From: JANQPA01 sp964628385
GTDB lineage: Bacteria; Bacteroidota; Bacteroidia; Chitinophagales; Saprospiraceae
Direction of reading: 5' to 3'
Assembly: GCA_964628385.1 (NCBI GenBank)
Contig: CAZVOD010000133.1
Coordinates: forward strand, 1-8,120
Length of the DNA: 8,120 nucleotides
Shown here: positions 1 to 7,912 of the stretch, piece after piece
Layout: the number at the start of each line of letters is the position of its first letter
Numbering within the stretch: position 1 is the first letter of the stretch
Translations under genes and position numbers: made by a program
Notes under the pieces: model-generated
Told to the model about the DNA's origin: nothing
Database searches by the model: none
What the model saw: only the letters and a program-made list of their open reading frames with translations

Positions 1-28
1 AAACATTCACTCAACGTTAAAAATTAGT

Positions 29-3000
29 ATGAAAAAACTGACTGTCTTTCAAATTACGAGTTGGCTGATGCTTTTCTCATTACTCAGCTATGCTATTCCA
101 TCTAAAGGCCAGAGTTTTAGTGGCTATTATCGCTATCCGGACCTTCACGGGCAAACTATTGTCTTTACAGCAGAAGGAGACCTCTGGCGAGTTTCTGTCA
201 ATGGTGGTATGGCCACCCGGCTAACCACTCACGCGGAAGAAGAGACCCACGCCAGGATTTCTCCCGACGGGACTACCATTGCCTTTGCGGCTGCTTACGA
301 GGGGCCAACGCAGCTTTATACCATGCCCATTGAAGGTGGCCTTCCAGAACGCTGGACTTTTGAGTCAGATGCCTCCTACCCTACAGCTTGGACAGAACAG
401 GGGGAGGTGGTGTATGCCACTCGCCATTTCTCTACGCTACCGGAATATCAGCTAGTCAAGCTAAACCCTACCACTAAGCAGCGAACCGTCCTTCCGCTGT
501 ATCAAGCCAGTGAAGGTAGCTTTGATACAGCTGGTAAAACGGTATTTTTTGTTCGTCCGGCTGATCACAATAATGTTACTAAGCGCTACAAAGGTGGCAC
601 CGCCAGGAAGCTCTGGAAATACAGCGATGGCGCAGCGGAAGCAGTCCGCCTCTCAGATGATTACGCCGGAGAAAGTCACCATCCGATGTGGTGGAATAAT
701 CGGGTGTATTTTATTACAGACAGAGACGGCACCATGAATATCTGGTCCATGAATGAAAACGGAGCAGACCTACAACAACATACCACTCATGAAGATTTTG
801 ACCTGCGTTATGCCTCCCTACACAAAGGCAAAATTGTCTATCAAAGAGGAGCGGATATCTGGCTACTGGACTTACAGAGCGGATCGGATAAGGTCGTACC
901 CATCACCCTGGCATCAGATCTCGCACAATTGAGAGAAAGATGGGTACATGAGCCCGCCGAGTATGTCACCAGCATGCAACTTCATCCCGAAGGAGAAAAA
1001 GTCGTTATCACGGCCAGAGGCCGCGTTTTTGTTGCCCCGGTGGGAGAAGGACGCCTGGTACAATTATCACGCAAAGAAGGAGTTAGGTATCGCGATGCGG
1101 CTTTTTCTGCTGATGGAAAATATATCCTTGTTCTTTCAGACGAAACTGGAGAATTCGAGTTTGTACAAATTGCCGCCAGTGGAATAGGTGAGCATAAGCA
1201 ACTGACTACCGATGGTCAGGTCTTACGATTTGGTGCTCAGGCTTCTCCCGATGGTCAATACTTTGCTTATGAAGACCTGAACAGAGATTTGTGGCTATAC
1301 GATATGGAATCGGGCACTCAAAAGAAGATTTCTACTAACAGAGAGGGAATTGGCAGGATGGCCTGGTCTCCCGATAGTAAGTGGTTAGCTTTTGCACAAG
1401 CTACGCCCAATACGTTCAACCATATATTTATGTACGGCCTGGACAATGGCCAGTTGCTGCCGGTTACCTCTGACCGGGCCAATGATTACGATATACAATT
1501 CAGTCCCGATGGCAAATGGTTGTACCTTTTATCAGATCGCAACTTCCGCTCTTTGGTGGGTAGTCCCTGGGGGCCACGGCAGCCCGAACCTTATTTTGAT
1601 AAAAAGATGAAATTGTATCAGATAGCTCTTCAGGAGGGTATGCGCTCACCGTTCACTCCTGATGATGAACTGTCGACCGGGACAAAAGAGGAAAAACCTA
1701 AGCAGGTAACGGTAAAAGTAGATGAAGAAGGGATCATGCAGCGTATTTATGAGGTACCTGTACCGGCTGGTAATTACAGCGGTATGGCCCTGAACGATAA
1801 ATTTATTTATTTGCAGGATAGAGAAACCGGCCTTGGTGCTGAAAGCCATATCAAAGTCATTCCTATTGAGCCTGACCCTAAGGTAAAGACGATGGCTTCG
1901 GGTGTACAAATGAGGGAGCTTTCTGCGGATGGTAAAAAACTGATGTTAAGCAAAGGCAATGCTATTTTTGTTGTACCGGCTACTGCTTCTGCTCCCGGCA
2001 ACCTCAACGAATACAAGGTAGACCTATCCCATTGGAAGTTTTCGCTGGATCCAAAGGAAGATTTCAGGCAGCTATTTACAGATGCTTGGCGCATGGAACG
2101 CGATTACTTCTATGACCCTGATATGCATGGAGTAAACTGGAAGGCCATGCATGATAAATATTTGCCACTAGTAGATCGGGTGACTACCAGAGAAGAGCTT
2201 TCAGACCTCATCGGCCGCTTTGTGGGGGAGCTGTCGGCCTTACATACCAGCGTTCGGGGTGGGGACACCCGTAAAGGAGCGGATAATATCAATGTAGGCT
2301 CTCTTGGTGCTACCTTTAAAAGAACCGACCAGGGCTATCAGATTGAGCGCATCTACAGAGTAGACCCTGATTACCCAGACGAAAGAGGTCCATTGGATCA
2401 TCCACATTTGGACGTCACGGAAGGAGATATCATCACCCATATTGACGGAGATGATGTATTAGCGACCAACCATATCAGCCAATTACTGCGCAATAAAGCC
2501 AATGAGCAAGTTCGTCTGACGATGCTGAATGAGGCCGGAAAGACTAAAGAGATGATTGTAACCCCCCTCGGAAGTGATTACAGCATTCGTTATCGAGATT
2601 GGGAATACAGCCGTAGGCTAGCCACGGAGGAAGCTTCTGATAGTGAGATCGGATATGTTCATTTACGAGCGATGGGCAGTAATGATATTTCACAGTGGTA
2701 CCGGGAATTTTACCCTGTTTTCAATCGCAAGGGTTTGATCATTGATGTGAGGGGCAACCGTGGTGGTAATATTGAGAGTTTTATTTTGGAAAAATTAATG
2801 CGTCAAACCTGGTTTTACTGGGCCTATCGCCGAGGCTCTCCGGGCAGAAACATGCCATATGCCGTTAACGGGCATATGGTAGTTTTGATGGATGCCCGTA
2901 CCGCTTCTGATGGCGAAGCTTTTGCTGAAGGGTTTAAGCGATTGGGTATGGGTAAATTAATAGGCGTACGCACCTGGGGTGGTGAGATATGGCTTAGCTC

Positions 3001-3265
3001 TGTTAACCGGCTTAGCGACGGTGGCCTGGCTCGCGCGCCCATGAATGGTGTTTACAGCCCAGATGGTGAATGGCTTATTGAAGGCCATGGTGTAGAACCC
3101 GATATTGAGGTAGACAATTTGCCCCACGCTACCTTCAAGGGAGAAGATGCTCAATTGGAAGCGGCCATCGAGCATCTCAAAAAGCTAATTGAGGAAGATC
3201 CAAGGGAAACACCCGCTCCACCGGCTTATCCAGATAAGTCTTTTGGCAATAATGGTAGAAAGTAA
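29..3265 (+). CDS. Secreted tricorn-like protease (S41 family, with PD40 beta-propellers and PDZ domain)
   Basis: A 1078-residue serine protease homologous to archaeal tricorn (about 1070 aa), which cuts oligopeptides. Residues 1-28 look like a Sec signal peptide ending near SKGQ, so this version is exported, unlike cytosolic tricorn. Residues about 35-660 carry repeated PD40/TolB-type propeller blades with SPDG-like motifs (ISPDGT, ASPDGQ, WSPDSK, FSPDGK). A conserved linker lies near 564-585. The helical C1 domain (about 675-750, with ERDYFYDP) holds the likely catalytic His739. A PDZ domain spans about 760-855. The S41 core includes a VRGNRGG oxyanion loop (Gly909 region), the nucleophile Ser960 followed by Asp961 in TASDGEAF, and Glu1023 in GVEPD. 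This matches the tricorn tetrad except that Leu738 replaces the Ser before the His. The ATG has only an A/T-rich leader and no Shine-Dalgarno, which is normal in this phylum. Domain assignment is firm; the substrate is inferred. Confidence 0.95.
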   Translation: MKKLTVFQITSWLMLFSLLSYAIPSKGQSFSGYYRYPDLHGQTIVFTAEGDLWRVSVNGGMATRLTTHAEEETHARISPDGTTIAFAAAYEGPTQLYTMPIEGGLPERWTFESDASYPTAWTEQGEVVYATRHFSTLPEYQLVKLNPTTKQRTVLPLYQASEGSFDTAGKTVFFVRPADHNNVTKRYKGGTARKLWKYSDGAAEAVRLSDDYAGESHHPMWWNNRVYFITDRDGTMNIWSMNENGADLQQHTTHEDFDLRYASLHKGKIVYQRGADIWLLDLQSGSDKVVPITLASDLAQLRERWVHEPAEYVTSMQLHPEGEKVVITARGRVFVAPVGEGRLVQLSRKEGVRYRDAAFSADGKYILVLSDETGEFEFVQIAASGIGEHKQLTTDGQVLRFGAQASPDGQYFAYEDLNRDLWLYDMESGTQKKISTNREGIGRMAWSPDSKWLAFAQATPNTFNHIFMYGLDNGQLLPVTSDRANDYDIQFSPDGKWLYLLSDRNFRSLVGSPWGPRQPEPYFDKKMKLYQIALQEGMRSPFTPDDELSTGTKEEKPKQVTVKVDEEGIMQRIYEVPVPAGNYSGMALNDKFIYLQDRETGLGAESHIKVIPIEPDPKVKTMASGVQMRELSADGKKLMLSKGNAIFVVPATASAPGNLNEYKVDLSHWKFSLDPKEDFRQLFTDAWRMERDYFYDPDMHGVNWKAMHDKYLPLVDRVTTREELSDLIGRFVGELSALHTSVRGGDTRKGADNINVGSLGATFKRTDQGYQIERIYRVDPDYPDERGPLDHPHLDVTEGDIITHIDGDDVLATNHISQLLRNKANEQVRLTMLNEAGKTKEMIVTPLGSDYSIRYRDWEYSRRLATEEASDSEIGYVHLRAMGSNDISQWYREFYPVFNRKGLIIDVRGNRGGNIESFILEKLMRQTWFYWAYRRGSPGRNMPYAVNGHMVVLMDARTASDGEAFAEGFKRLGMGKLIGVRTWGGEIWLSSVNRLSDGGLARAPMNGVYSPDGEWLIEGHGVEPDIEVDNLPHATFKGEDAQLEAAIEHLKKLIEEDPRETPAPPAYPDKSFGNNGRK

Positions 3266-3282
3266 ATAAAAGTCTATTTGAA

Positions 3283-3314
3283 GATGGAGGAATGACATAT
3301 TCAATTCCTCCATC
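3283..3314. terminator. Bidirectional terminator between convergent genes
   Basis: Perfect 11-bp arms, GATGGAGGAAT at 3283-3293 and ATTCCTCCATC at 3304-3314, enclose a 10-nt loop. The hairpin fills most of the 55-nt gap between the tricorn-like stop (3265) and the M14 stop (3321), where one structure could end both transcripts. The downstream tracts are weak: pyrimidine-rich CCTTCT on the plus strand, and a broken T-rich stretch on the minus strand. The hairpin is certain; its termination role follows from position. Confidence 0.7.
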
Positions 3315-3320
3315 CCTTCT

Positions 3321-5891
3321 CTACCTGGGTACTCCAATGTGCTCCCCAAAGAACAAGGCATTCATAAATAAGCGATTGGTACCATACCAGAACCCCCGGA
3401 AGTTGGGATTATCAACAAACAATATCGCAACGCCCCGACCTACAGGGCTAACCATAGTGGATGGCGTTTTTCGGAGTCGCTGCAGGTTTTCAGGATGTAC
3501 ATAGCCATCCAGCAATGGATCATCAGTATACCGAACAACGGTACTGTAAGGGCTATCACTTGGTTCCAGAAAAATACTATGGTTGCGATAAACGCTGATC
3601 TGGCGATTATCGTAGCCAAAGCCCAAAGGGTGGGTAGGGTCCAGATCGGCCCGATATACCGAGCCGCCAATTCTTTTTGCTCCGGCGCGCTCCGAAGCTG
3701 TTACGTAATCATACCTTGGAGTTTCCATATCCTTTTCCGGCTGTGGTGTTGATGCCAGTTTTTCATCTATCAACTCATTTCTTATGGCCCAGTTAATAGC
3801 ATAACGTTGAAGTAATAGCGTGCCACCTGCTGAAATCCAGGATTTTATTTTTTCAATATCATTTTTACTCAATTGACTATAACTACCCGATATCATCACC
3901 AGAGTGTTGTAATCATCGAGGTCCATACGGCTAAACTCATTGAGATCAATCTTACTAAAAGCCATATCGTAGCGCGTATCCAGTAAATGCCATACTTCTC
4001 CAGCTTCGTAGCCAGAAGTTCCTTCCCCTATCAACATGGCAATGCGGGGCTGTGATATCGTTTCGAAGCTACGACTTCCCAGGTCTATGCCTTCAGCACT
4101 GAAGCCTGTATTCACACTGTAAATCTCTATATCGGCTAGCTGAGCGGCCTCATTCATCCATTGTAGTAGCTGCTCAGGCTCATGATGCTGATCAGCTACT
4201 GAAACCATCACCGAGCCATAGCCAAAAGATTTAACCTTTCCATTAATTCTAAAATTAAAAGGTTTGAAGGCAGCCTTGGCATTCACATCTTTTGACAAAA
4301 TATAATTCAGCGCTTTAGGAGCCTGATAATCACTCCATTCAAATAAATAAGCATATTCGGCTGCTTCAACCTCGCTGACCCTCTGCTTCAGATCGTCCAT
4401 GCGTAATTCATTGTCCAACTCAGGCATGGAAGTCGCCCGACTATAAGGCATATTGAATGCCAGAGCTACTGTCCAGGCAGAAGCATCATAAAAGACACTA
4501 TCATAGAAACTGGTGACCGGCTCAAAAAAAGTCTGAACCATGCGATACTGACGCTGGCCGGAAGGTACAGCATAGGCTTGCCCTGCCTCATAAGTCTTGC
4601 CATCAATCGTCATATCTTCTTCAAGGGGAAAGGTCTCGATATGATGTTGTAATAATAAACTCAAAAATGCATTAGTTTTGGTCTTATCATTAGGATCGCC
4701 AAAAACATATGCTTTCGTCTTACTTTTTTTACCATCATCCATCGCATCTCTAAAAAATTGACGCTGATGTACAAACAAAGCTTCCTTATTTTCTACAGAT
4801 GCTCTTATCGTTGCAATACTGGTGCGCAAATGGTTGCGAATAGTGAATGGAAAAGTAATCGGCTCTGTTGTAGTAGTTTGTTTATGACCCCTTGAACTAG
4901 CCTGCTCAAAAACCAGGCCCAGCCCTCCGTGAATATCCGGATAAGTCGAACCATATCCCGGATAAGAATTATCGTAGACTTCTTTTGTAAAATACAAGGA
5001 GCCTATCTCATCTAAAGAAGCTTTAAAATACTTAGCAAATAAATTATTGAGACCGTCATAGTTGCTGCGAGGCACGAGGGGGTTTTCGGAACCAAAAGGC
5101 TCAGTAGGTTCAAAAAAGTACGTACTGGTACTTCCCATTTCGTGATAATCTGTGACCACCTGAGGCACCCAACGATGGAAAAATTCCATACGATTGCGGC
5201 TCTCTATCTGAGCTAGTGGTAGCCAATCCCGGTTCAGGTCAAACCAATAGTGATTAGTCCTTCCGCCTGGCCATACTTCGTTATGCTCCCGATCCAGAGG
5301 ATCAGCTGAAAGGTTGTAAGCTCTGTGCATATTTGCCCAGTGAGTATGGCGATCACGCCCATCCGGATTAAAACAAGGGTCAATAAAAATGACAGCACTG
5401 TCCAGAAATGCTTTTGTTTCTTCATTTTGAGCAGCTAGCAAGTAATAAGCACTCAGCATAGCGGCCTCCGTACCAGAAGGCTCATTACCGTGCACATTAT
5501 AGCCCAGCAGTACAATGGCCGGATGTGCCTCTTTATCGGGCATGGGGCGCTCAGGGTCGATCAAATCCATTTGATCTTTACGTATTGCTTCCAGCTGATC
5601 ATGGTTCTTGGGGCTGGTAATCGCCAGGACTACCTGAGGACGATGCTCATTAGAGTACCCAATCCTTTCAAACTTGGCAGCCTCAGATACGCGCGCCAAC
5701 TCTTGCATGTAAGCTACCATTCTATCATGACGAGTGTGTATTTCACCGATTGGATACCCCAAAAAAGCTTCAGGTGTAGGTATTTGTGTGTCGAAAGTTA
5801 TGTTTTTGGGGAAATAGTAATCATTCTGTCCAGCTAAGTGGACTTGTAATGCAGCAAATAAAAGTGTAAGGAATAAATAGCGATGTATCAT
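3321..5891 (-). CDS. Secreted M14 family zinc carboxypeptidase-like protein with C-terminal GATase1-like domain
   Basis: An 856-residue exported metallopeptidase. Residues 1-22 form a signal peptide (LFLTLLFAALQVHLAGQ). The M14 domain spans about 40-365. Its zinc ligands are His134 and Glu137 in VHGNEPSG and His250 in TDYHEMG. Asn220-Arg221 in DLNRDW match the pair that binds the substrate carboxylate in carboxypeptidase A, and Glu329 in VFEQASSRG is the likely general acid/base. All key residues are present, so the enzyme should be active on C-terminal residues of peptides or on a cell-wall-type peptide. The middle (about 375-600) is a conserved part of large Bacteroidota M14 proteins with no function I can name. 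From about 613 the chain (IAMLIGEGTSGYEAGEVWHL, then SAGGTLLL) looks like a class I glutamine-amidotransferase fold, probably structural. No T9SS sorting domain is seen, so a periplasmic location is likely. It converges on the tricorn-like gene and is not in its operon. Confidence 0.93.
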   Translation of the reverse strand: MIHRYLFLTLLFAALQVHLAGQNDYYFPKNITFDTQIPTPEAFLGYPIGEIHTRHDRMVAYMQELARVSEAAKFERIGYSNEHRPQVVLAITSPKNHDQLEAIRKDQMDLIDPERPMPDKEAHPAIVLLGYNVHGNEPSGTEAAMLSAYYLLAAQNEETKAFLDSAVIFIDPCFNPDGRDRHTHWANMHRAYNLSADPLDREHNEVWPGGRTNHYWFDLNRDWLPLAQIESRNRMEFFHRWVPQVVTDYHEMGSTSTYFFEPTEPFGSENPLVPRSNYDGLNNLFAKYFKASLDEIGSLYFTKEVYDNSYPGYGSTYPDIHGGLGLVFEQASSRGHKQTTTTEPITFPFTIRNHLRTSIATIRASVENKEALFVHQRQFFRDAMDDGKKSKTKAYVFGDPNDKTKTNAFLSLLLQHHIETFPLEEDMTIDGKTYEAGQAYAVPSGQRQYRMVQTFFEPVTSFYDSVFYDASAWTVALAFNMPYSRATSMPELDNELRMDDLKQRVSEVEAAEYAYLFEWSDYQAPKALNYILSKDVNAKAAFKPFNFRINGKVKSFGYGSVMVSVADQHHEPEQLLQWMNEAAQLADIEIYSVNTGFSAEGIDLGSRSFETISQPRIAMLIGEGTSGYEAGEVWHLLDTRYDMAFSKIDLNEFSRMDLDDYNTLVMISGSYSQLSKNDIEKIKSWISAGGTLLLQRYAINWAIRNELIDEKLASTPQPEKDMETPRYDYVTASERAGAKRIGGSVYRADLDPTHPLGFGYDNRQISVYRNHSIFLEPSDSPYSTVVRYTDDPLLDGYVHPENLQRLRKTPSTMVSPVGRGVAILFVDNPNFRGFWYGTNRLFMNALFFGEHIGVPR

Positions 5892-5932
5892 TGAATGTCT
5901 TTTTGAATTAAAATGACGTTACGATAAAACTT

Positions 5933-5967
5933 TTAGAGACACTATCTTAACATCTCTAAGTTAAGAT
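5933..5967. promoter_or_regulatory. Overlapping inverted repeats upstream of the M14 gene (operator-like)
   Basis: ATCTTAAC (5944-5951) and GTTAAGAT (5960-5967) are perfect 8-bp arms with an 8-bp spacer. That spacer contains TCTCTAA (5953-5959), which is the complement of TTAGAGA at 5933-5939. The two inverted repeats are interleaved and cannot both form at once, as in a dimer-binding operator or an alternative RNA structure. The cluster begins 41 nt before the M14 start codon. No clear Bacteroidota-type promoter (TTG with TAnnTTTG) was recognised around it. The repeats are seen directly; regulatory function is inferred. Confidence 0.35.
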
Positions 5968-6197
5968 TTTCCAATTTTATACCAATACGAAATATCCCGC
6001 CTGGTCTTTACTCCTATGCACCCTGTACGCCTCATTATTGTCAGCTTCTCAACATCTGGACAAGGTTAGCTGATAATCGGACATTTACGAGCGTGTTTGG
6101 ATTTTAAGCAGCCTTAGCCATCAGTGAAATCAAATGATCGCTAAAGTCGAGCTAAGAGTCAAATAACGAATAACATTTCTGTAACAGTCGTGTTCGC

Positions 6198-6284
6198 TTA
6201 GAAAAAATTATAATCAACATAATCTTTTCCACGACCTAATAGCTCGAAATTAAATTTTAAAAAGAATCTGCCTTGCACTTCCAT
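6198..6284 (-). other. Short unassigned ORF candidate, 28 codons
   Basis: An ATG at 6282-6284 opens a 28-residue reading frame ending in TAA at 6198-6200. The product begins MEVQGRFFLKF and ends DYVDYNFF. It has mixed charged and aromatic residues, less like random A/T-rich translation than its surroundings. The frame is open for five codons before the ATG and is then closed by a stop. In another frame on the same strand, 6104-6151 reads LDFSDHLISLMAKAA before a stop, with one in-frame stop just before it. Together these could be frameshifted remnants of a lost gene, a micro-protein, or chance. I do not recognise a family. Confidence 0.15.
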
Positions 6285-6354
6285 GCTACTAAAGTTTGGC
6301 TACAGCTAGTATATTTAGTAACAGTTAAGGAATAACTTATCGATTTCTACTCAT

Positions 6355-6422
6355 CCTTGCAGCCTTATGCTGCGTTATTTTTTTCAGTAATGGCTGCGCT
6401 ATTGCTGAAAAAAATGCCTTGC
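6355..6422. repeat. Compact hairpin unit flanked by CCTTGC direct repeats (repeat-like element)
   Basis: Two nested structures sit here. First is a small inverted repeat, GCAGC (6359-6363) with GCTGC (6369-6373). Second is an 18-bp hairpin pairing 6377-6394 with 6398-6415 around a 3-nt loop, interrupted only by two G-T wobbles. The hairpin has T7 on its 5' arm and A7 on its 3' arm, the reverse of an intrinsic terminator on either strand. GCTGCGTTATT (6369-6379) recurs with one change at 6393-6403. CCTTGC occurs at both edges (6355-6360 and 6417-6422), like a short target duplication. The structure is certain; being a mobile or REP-type repeat is inferred. Confidence 0.5.
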
Positions 6423-6463
6423 CTAAGACTACAATCACTTCGCATCAATCGGATACTTATTTT

Positions 6464-6508
6464 TTACTTGTTACTTGTTTTCAAAAAATAAAACCAATAT
6501 CCTATAAT
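6464..6508 (+). promoter_or_regulatory. Tandem TTACTTG repeat and candidate -10 element before the DNRLRE gene
   Basis: TTACTTG is repeated head to tail at 6464-6470 and 6471-6477, followed by an A-rich tract and TATAAT at 6503-6508, 17 nt before the ATG. TATAATTA only partly fits the Bacteroidota -7 motif TAnnTTTG. The spacing from the last TTG (25 nt) is a little longer than usual. This is the best promoter candidate for the gene, but it would leave a very short leader. Confidence 0.25.
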
Positions 6509-6525
6509 TAAAACTATACACACTA

Positions 6526-7830
6526 ATGATTCGACAATTATCTAGAAGCATGCTGTGGATGCTGGTATTCATCAGCGTATCTTTTGTAATTTCAGCGCAA
6601 AATACAGTCACGTTATCTGCTGTAAAAGACAATGTGATGTACAGCGAAAACAACAACAGTAATGGTTCGGGCAGCCACCTTTTTGGAGGTGTTACTAATA
6701 ATGGTCATCTCAGAAGGTCACTGATTCAGTTTGACCTCTCCGAGATTCCTGCAAATGCTACCATTACTGCTGTAAATTTTGAAATTACCAGCAATAAACT
6801 CAAGAGAAGCTCCACTACAGTCAGCCTACATCGGCTTACCTCCGATTGGGGCGAGGGAAGTTCCAATGCCCCTGGCAATGAAGGACAGGGAACAGGCGCC
6901 GCTACCAATGATGCAACCTGGAATTTCAACTTTTTCGATTCTTCTAGCTGGAGTAATTCTGGTGGAGACTTTATAGCAACGCCTTCGGCTTCTGCTTCCG
7001 CTAGCCGCGGAGAAACTTCCAGCTTTGCTGGCCAGCAAATGATCGATGATGTACAATCTTGGGTAGATGGTTCCAATCCTAATTTTGGATGGCTTATCCG
7101 TGGTACTGAAGACGGAGGTAATGGTAACTCTGTAAGAATAAATTCAAGAGACGCTAGCTCTAATCCACCACAATTGACCATCACATTTGAGACTGAAGCT
7201 GAATGTATGGTAGACGGTGGTAGAATTGAATTAACAAATGGCGATACCACCCTGACCATTTGTGCCGGCGATGGCGTGTCAGATGCCTTTGATGTAACAC
7301 TTACTGGCAATGAAGGGACCAATTCTGCGTGGGTAATCACTGATGATCAACTCAATATACTTGGTTTGCCTGCTGCTCCGCCTTTTGACCTGGAAGATGC
7401 CGGGTTTGGTATTTGCCTGGTTTGGCACTTGAGCTTTGAAGATGGTCTAACCGGTGCCGAAGTTGGCGCCAATGCCGCTGATTTGATGGGCTGTTTTGAT
7501 TTATCAAATCCTATTGAAGTGACCAGAGATACCACCGGAGATGTTTGTTTGACATCTACTGAGATACTTGATCCCAATGAAATTGAGTTGGTGATGTCTC
7601 CTAATCCTACAAATGGCTTTTTTAATATTCAGGCCAAGTTAAAGGAGCGCCCGGATCAGTTGATTCTGGAAGTCAGGACATCATTAGGAAATGTCGTTTT
7701 CAGCAAGGAATTAAGCAATCAGTTACAGGTAAGTGAGAAAATAGATATATCGAATTTACCGGAAGGATTTTACTTGTTATCTCTAAGGACAGAAAACGGA
7801 ATCGCTACCCGGCGATTATTGAAACAATAA
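6526..7830 (+). CDS. DNRLRE domain-containing secreted protein with T9SS type A sorting domain
   Basis: A 434-residue surface or secreted protein. Residues 1-24 are a signal peptide (MLWMLVFISVSFVISAQ); Met9 is an alternative start that would keep it. Residues about 25-222 form a DNRLRE-type beta-sandwich: SAVKDNVMYSENNNSNGSGS, then RRSLIQFDLSEIPANATI, W-rich strands, and GWLIRG with PPQLTITF at the end. A low-complexity SASASAS stretch sits inside it. Residues about 225-345 are a second domain with Cys227, Cys246, Cys297, Cys323 and Cys341 (motifs CAGDG, WVITDD, GICLVWHLSF, GCFDLSNPI); this resembles a module seen in other Bacteroidota secreted proteins, but I cannot name a function. Residues about 352-434 are the T9SS C-terminal domain (MSPNPTNGFFNIQ, then LPEGFYLLSL and a basic end RRLLKQ). 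It is expected to pass through the Sec and T9SS systems, losing the C-terminal domain on export. No catalytic motif is seen; an adhesive or binding role is inference. Confidence 0.92.
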   Translation: MIRQLSRSMLWMLVFISVSFVISAQNTVTLSAVKDNVMYSENNNSNGSGSHLFGGVTNNGHLRRSLIQFDLSEIPANATITAVNFEITSNKLKRSSTTVSLHRLTSDWGEGSSNAPGNEGQGTGAATNDATWNFNFFDSSSWSNSGGDFIATPSASASASRGETSSFAGQQMIDDVQSWVDGSNPNFGWLIRGTEDGGNGNSVRINSRDASSNPPQLTITFETEAECMVDGGRIELTNGDTTLTICAGDGVSDAFDVTLTGNEGTNSAWVITDDQLNILGLPAAPPFDLEDAGFGICLVWHLSFEDGLTGAEVGANAADLMGCFDLSNPIEVTRDTTGDVCLTSTEILDPNEIELVMSPNPTNGFFNIQAKLKERPDQLILEVRTSLGNVVFSKELSNQLQVSEKIDISNLPEGFYLLSLRTENGIATRRLLKQ

Positions 7831-7846
7831 TATACGAATAGTAGTA

Positions 7847-7887
7847 GACCGCTGCCCAGCTTAATACCGGATGGTGGTCCTTTTTTT
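7847..7887 (+). terminator. Rho-independent terminator of the DNRLRE gene
   Basis: Bases 7847-7857 pair with 7869-7879: a GACC/GGTC base, then a stem with G-T wobbles and one C/A mismatch. The stem is followed at once by seven T (7881-7887). It begins 16 nt after the stop codon of the DNRLRE gene, on the correct strand, so that gene is probably transcribed alone. Confidence 0.72.
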
Positions 7888-7912
7888 CGAAGTAAACTTC
7901 TTTAGCAGCATC

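Larger units (their letters stand above)
5892..6525. other. Long A/T-rich intergenic region between divergent genes
   Basis: This 634-bp gap lies between the starts of the M14 gene (minus) and the DNRLRE gene (plus). No ORF of convincing length, tRNA or rRNA is visible. It holds the operator-like repeats at 5933-5967. A weak imperfect inverted repeat pairs TCAGCT (6041-6046) with AGCTGA (6068-6073), continued by ATTA/TAAT outside a 3-nt bulge. It also holds short minus-strand coding-like stretches (6104-6284), a hairpin unit (6355-6422) and a tandem 7-mer before the DNRLRE gene. Its length is more than two promoters need, so decayed or repetitive DNA is likely. Confidence 0.6.

Noticed and set aside
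5490..5837. 115-codon plus-strand open frame inside the M14 gene
   Set aside because: It is antisense to the conserved M14 domain and has no family features; the M14 frame carries all catalytic residues.
6377..6415. Hairpin as a Rho-independent terminator
   Set aside because: The T-tract is on the 5' side and the A-tract on the 3' side on both strands, which is the wrong order. It also lies upstream of the DNRLRE gene and not after a gene.
5892..6525. CRISPR array, tRNA or riboswitch in the long intergenic region
   Set aside because: No regularly spaced direct repeats, no cloverleaf with a TTCGANNC-type arm, and no known riboswitch core were found by reading both strands.
7006..7020. Coding shift or slippage site at the SASASAS low-complexity stretch of the DNRLRE gene
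   Set aside because: Codons vary between GCT, GCC and TCT, TCC, AGC; the frame is continuous, and such linkers are common in secreted Bacteroidota proteins.
6726..7340. 204-codon minus-strand open frame opposite the DNRLRE gene
   Set aside because: It lies wholly inside a strongly supported gene, its product is Ser/Pro/Leu-rich without any recognisable motif or signal peptide, and it is best explained as the antisense shadow of a Ser/Asn/Gly-rich coding sequence.
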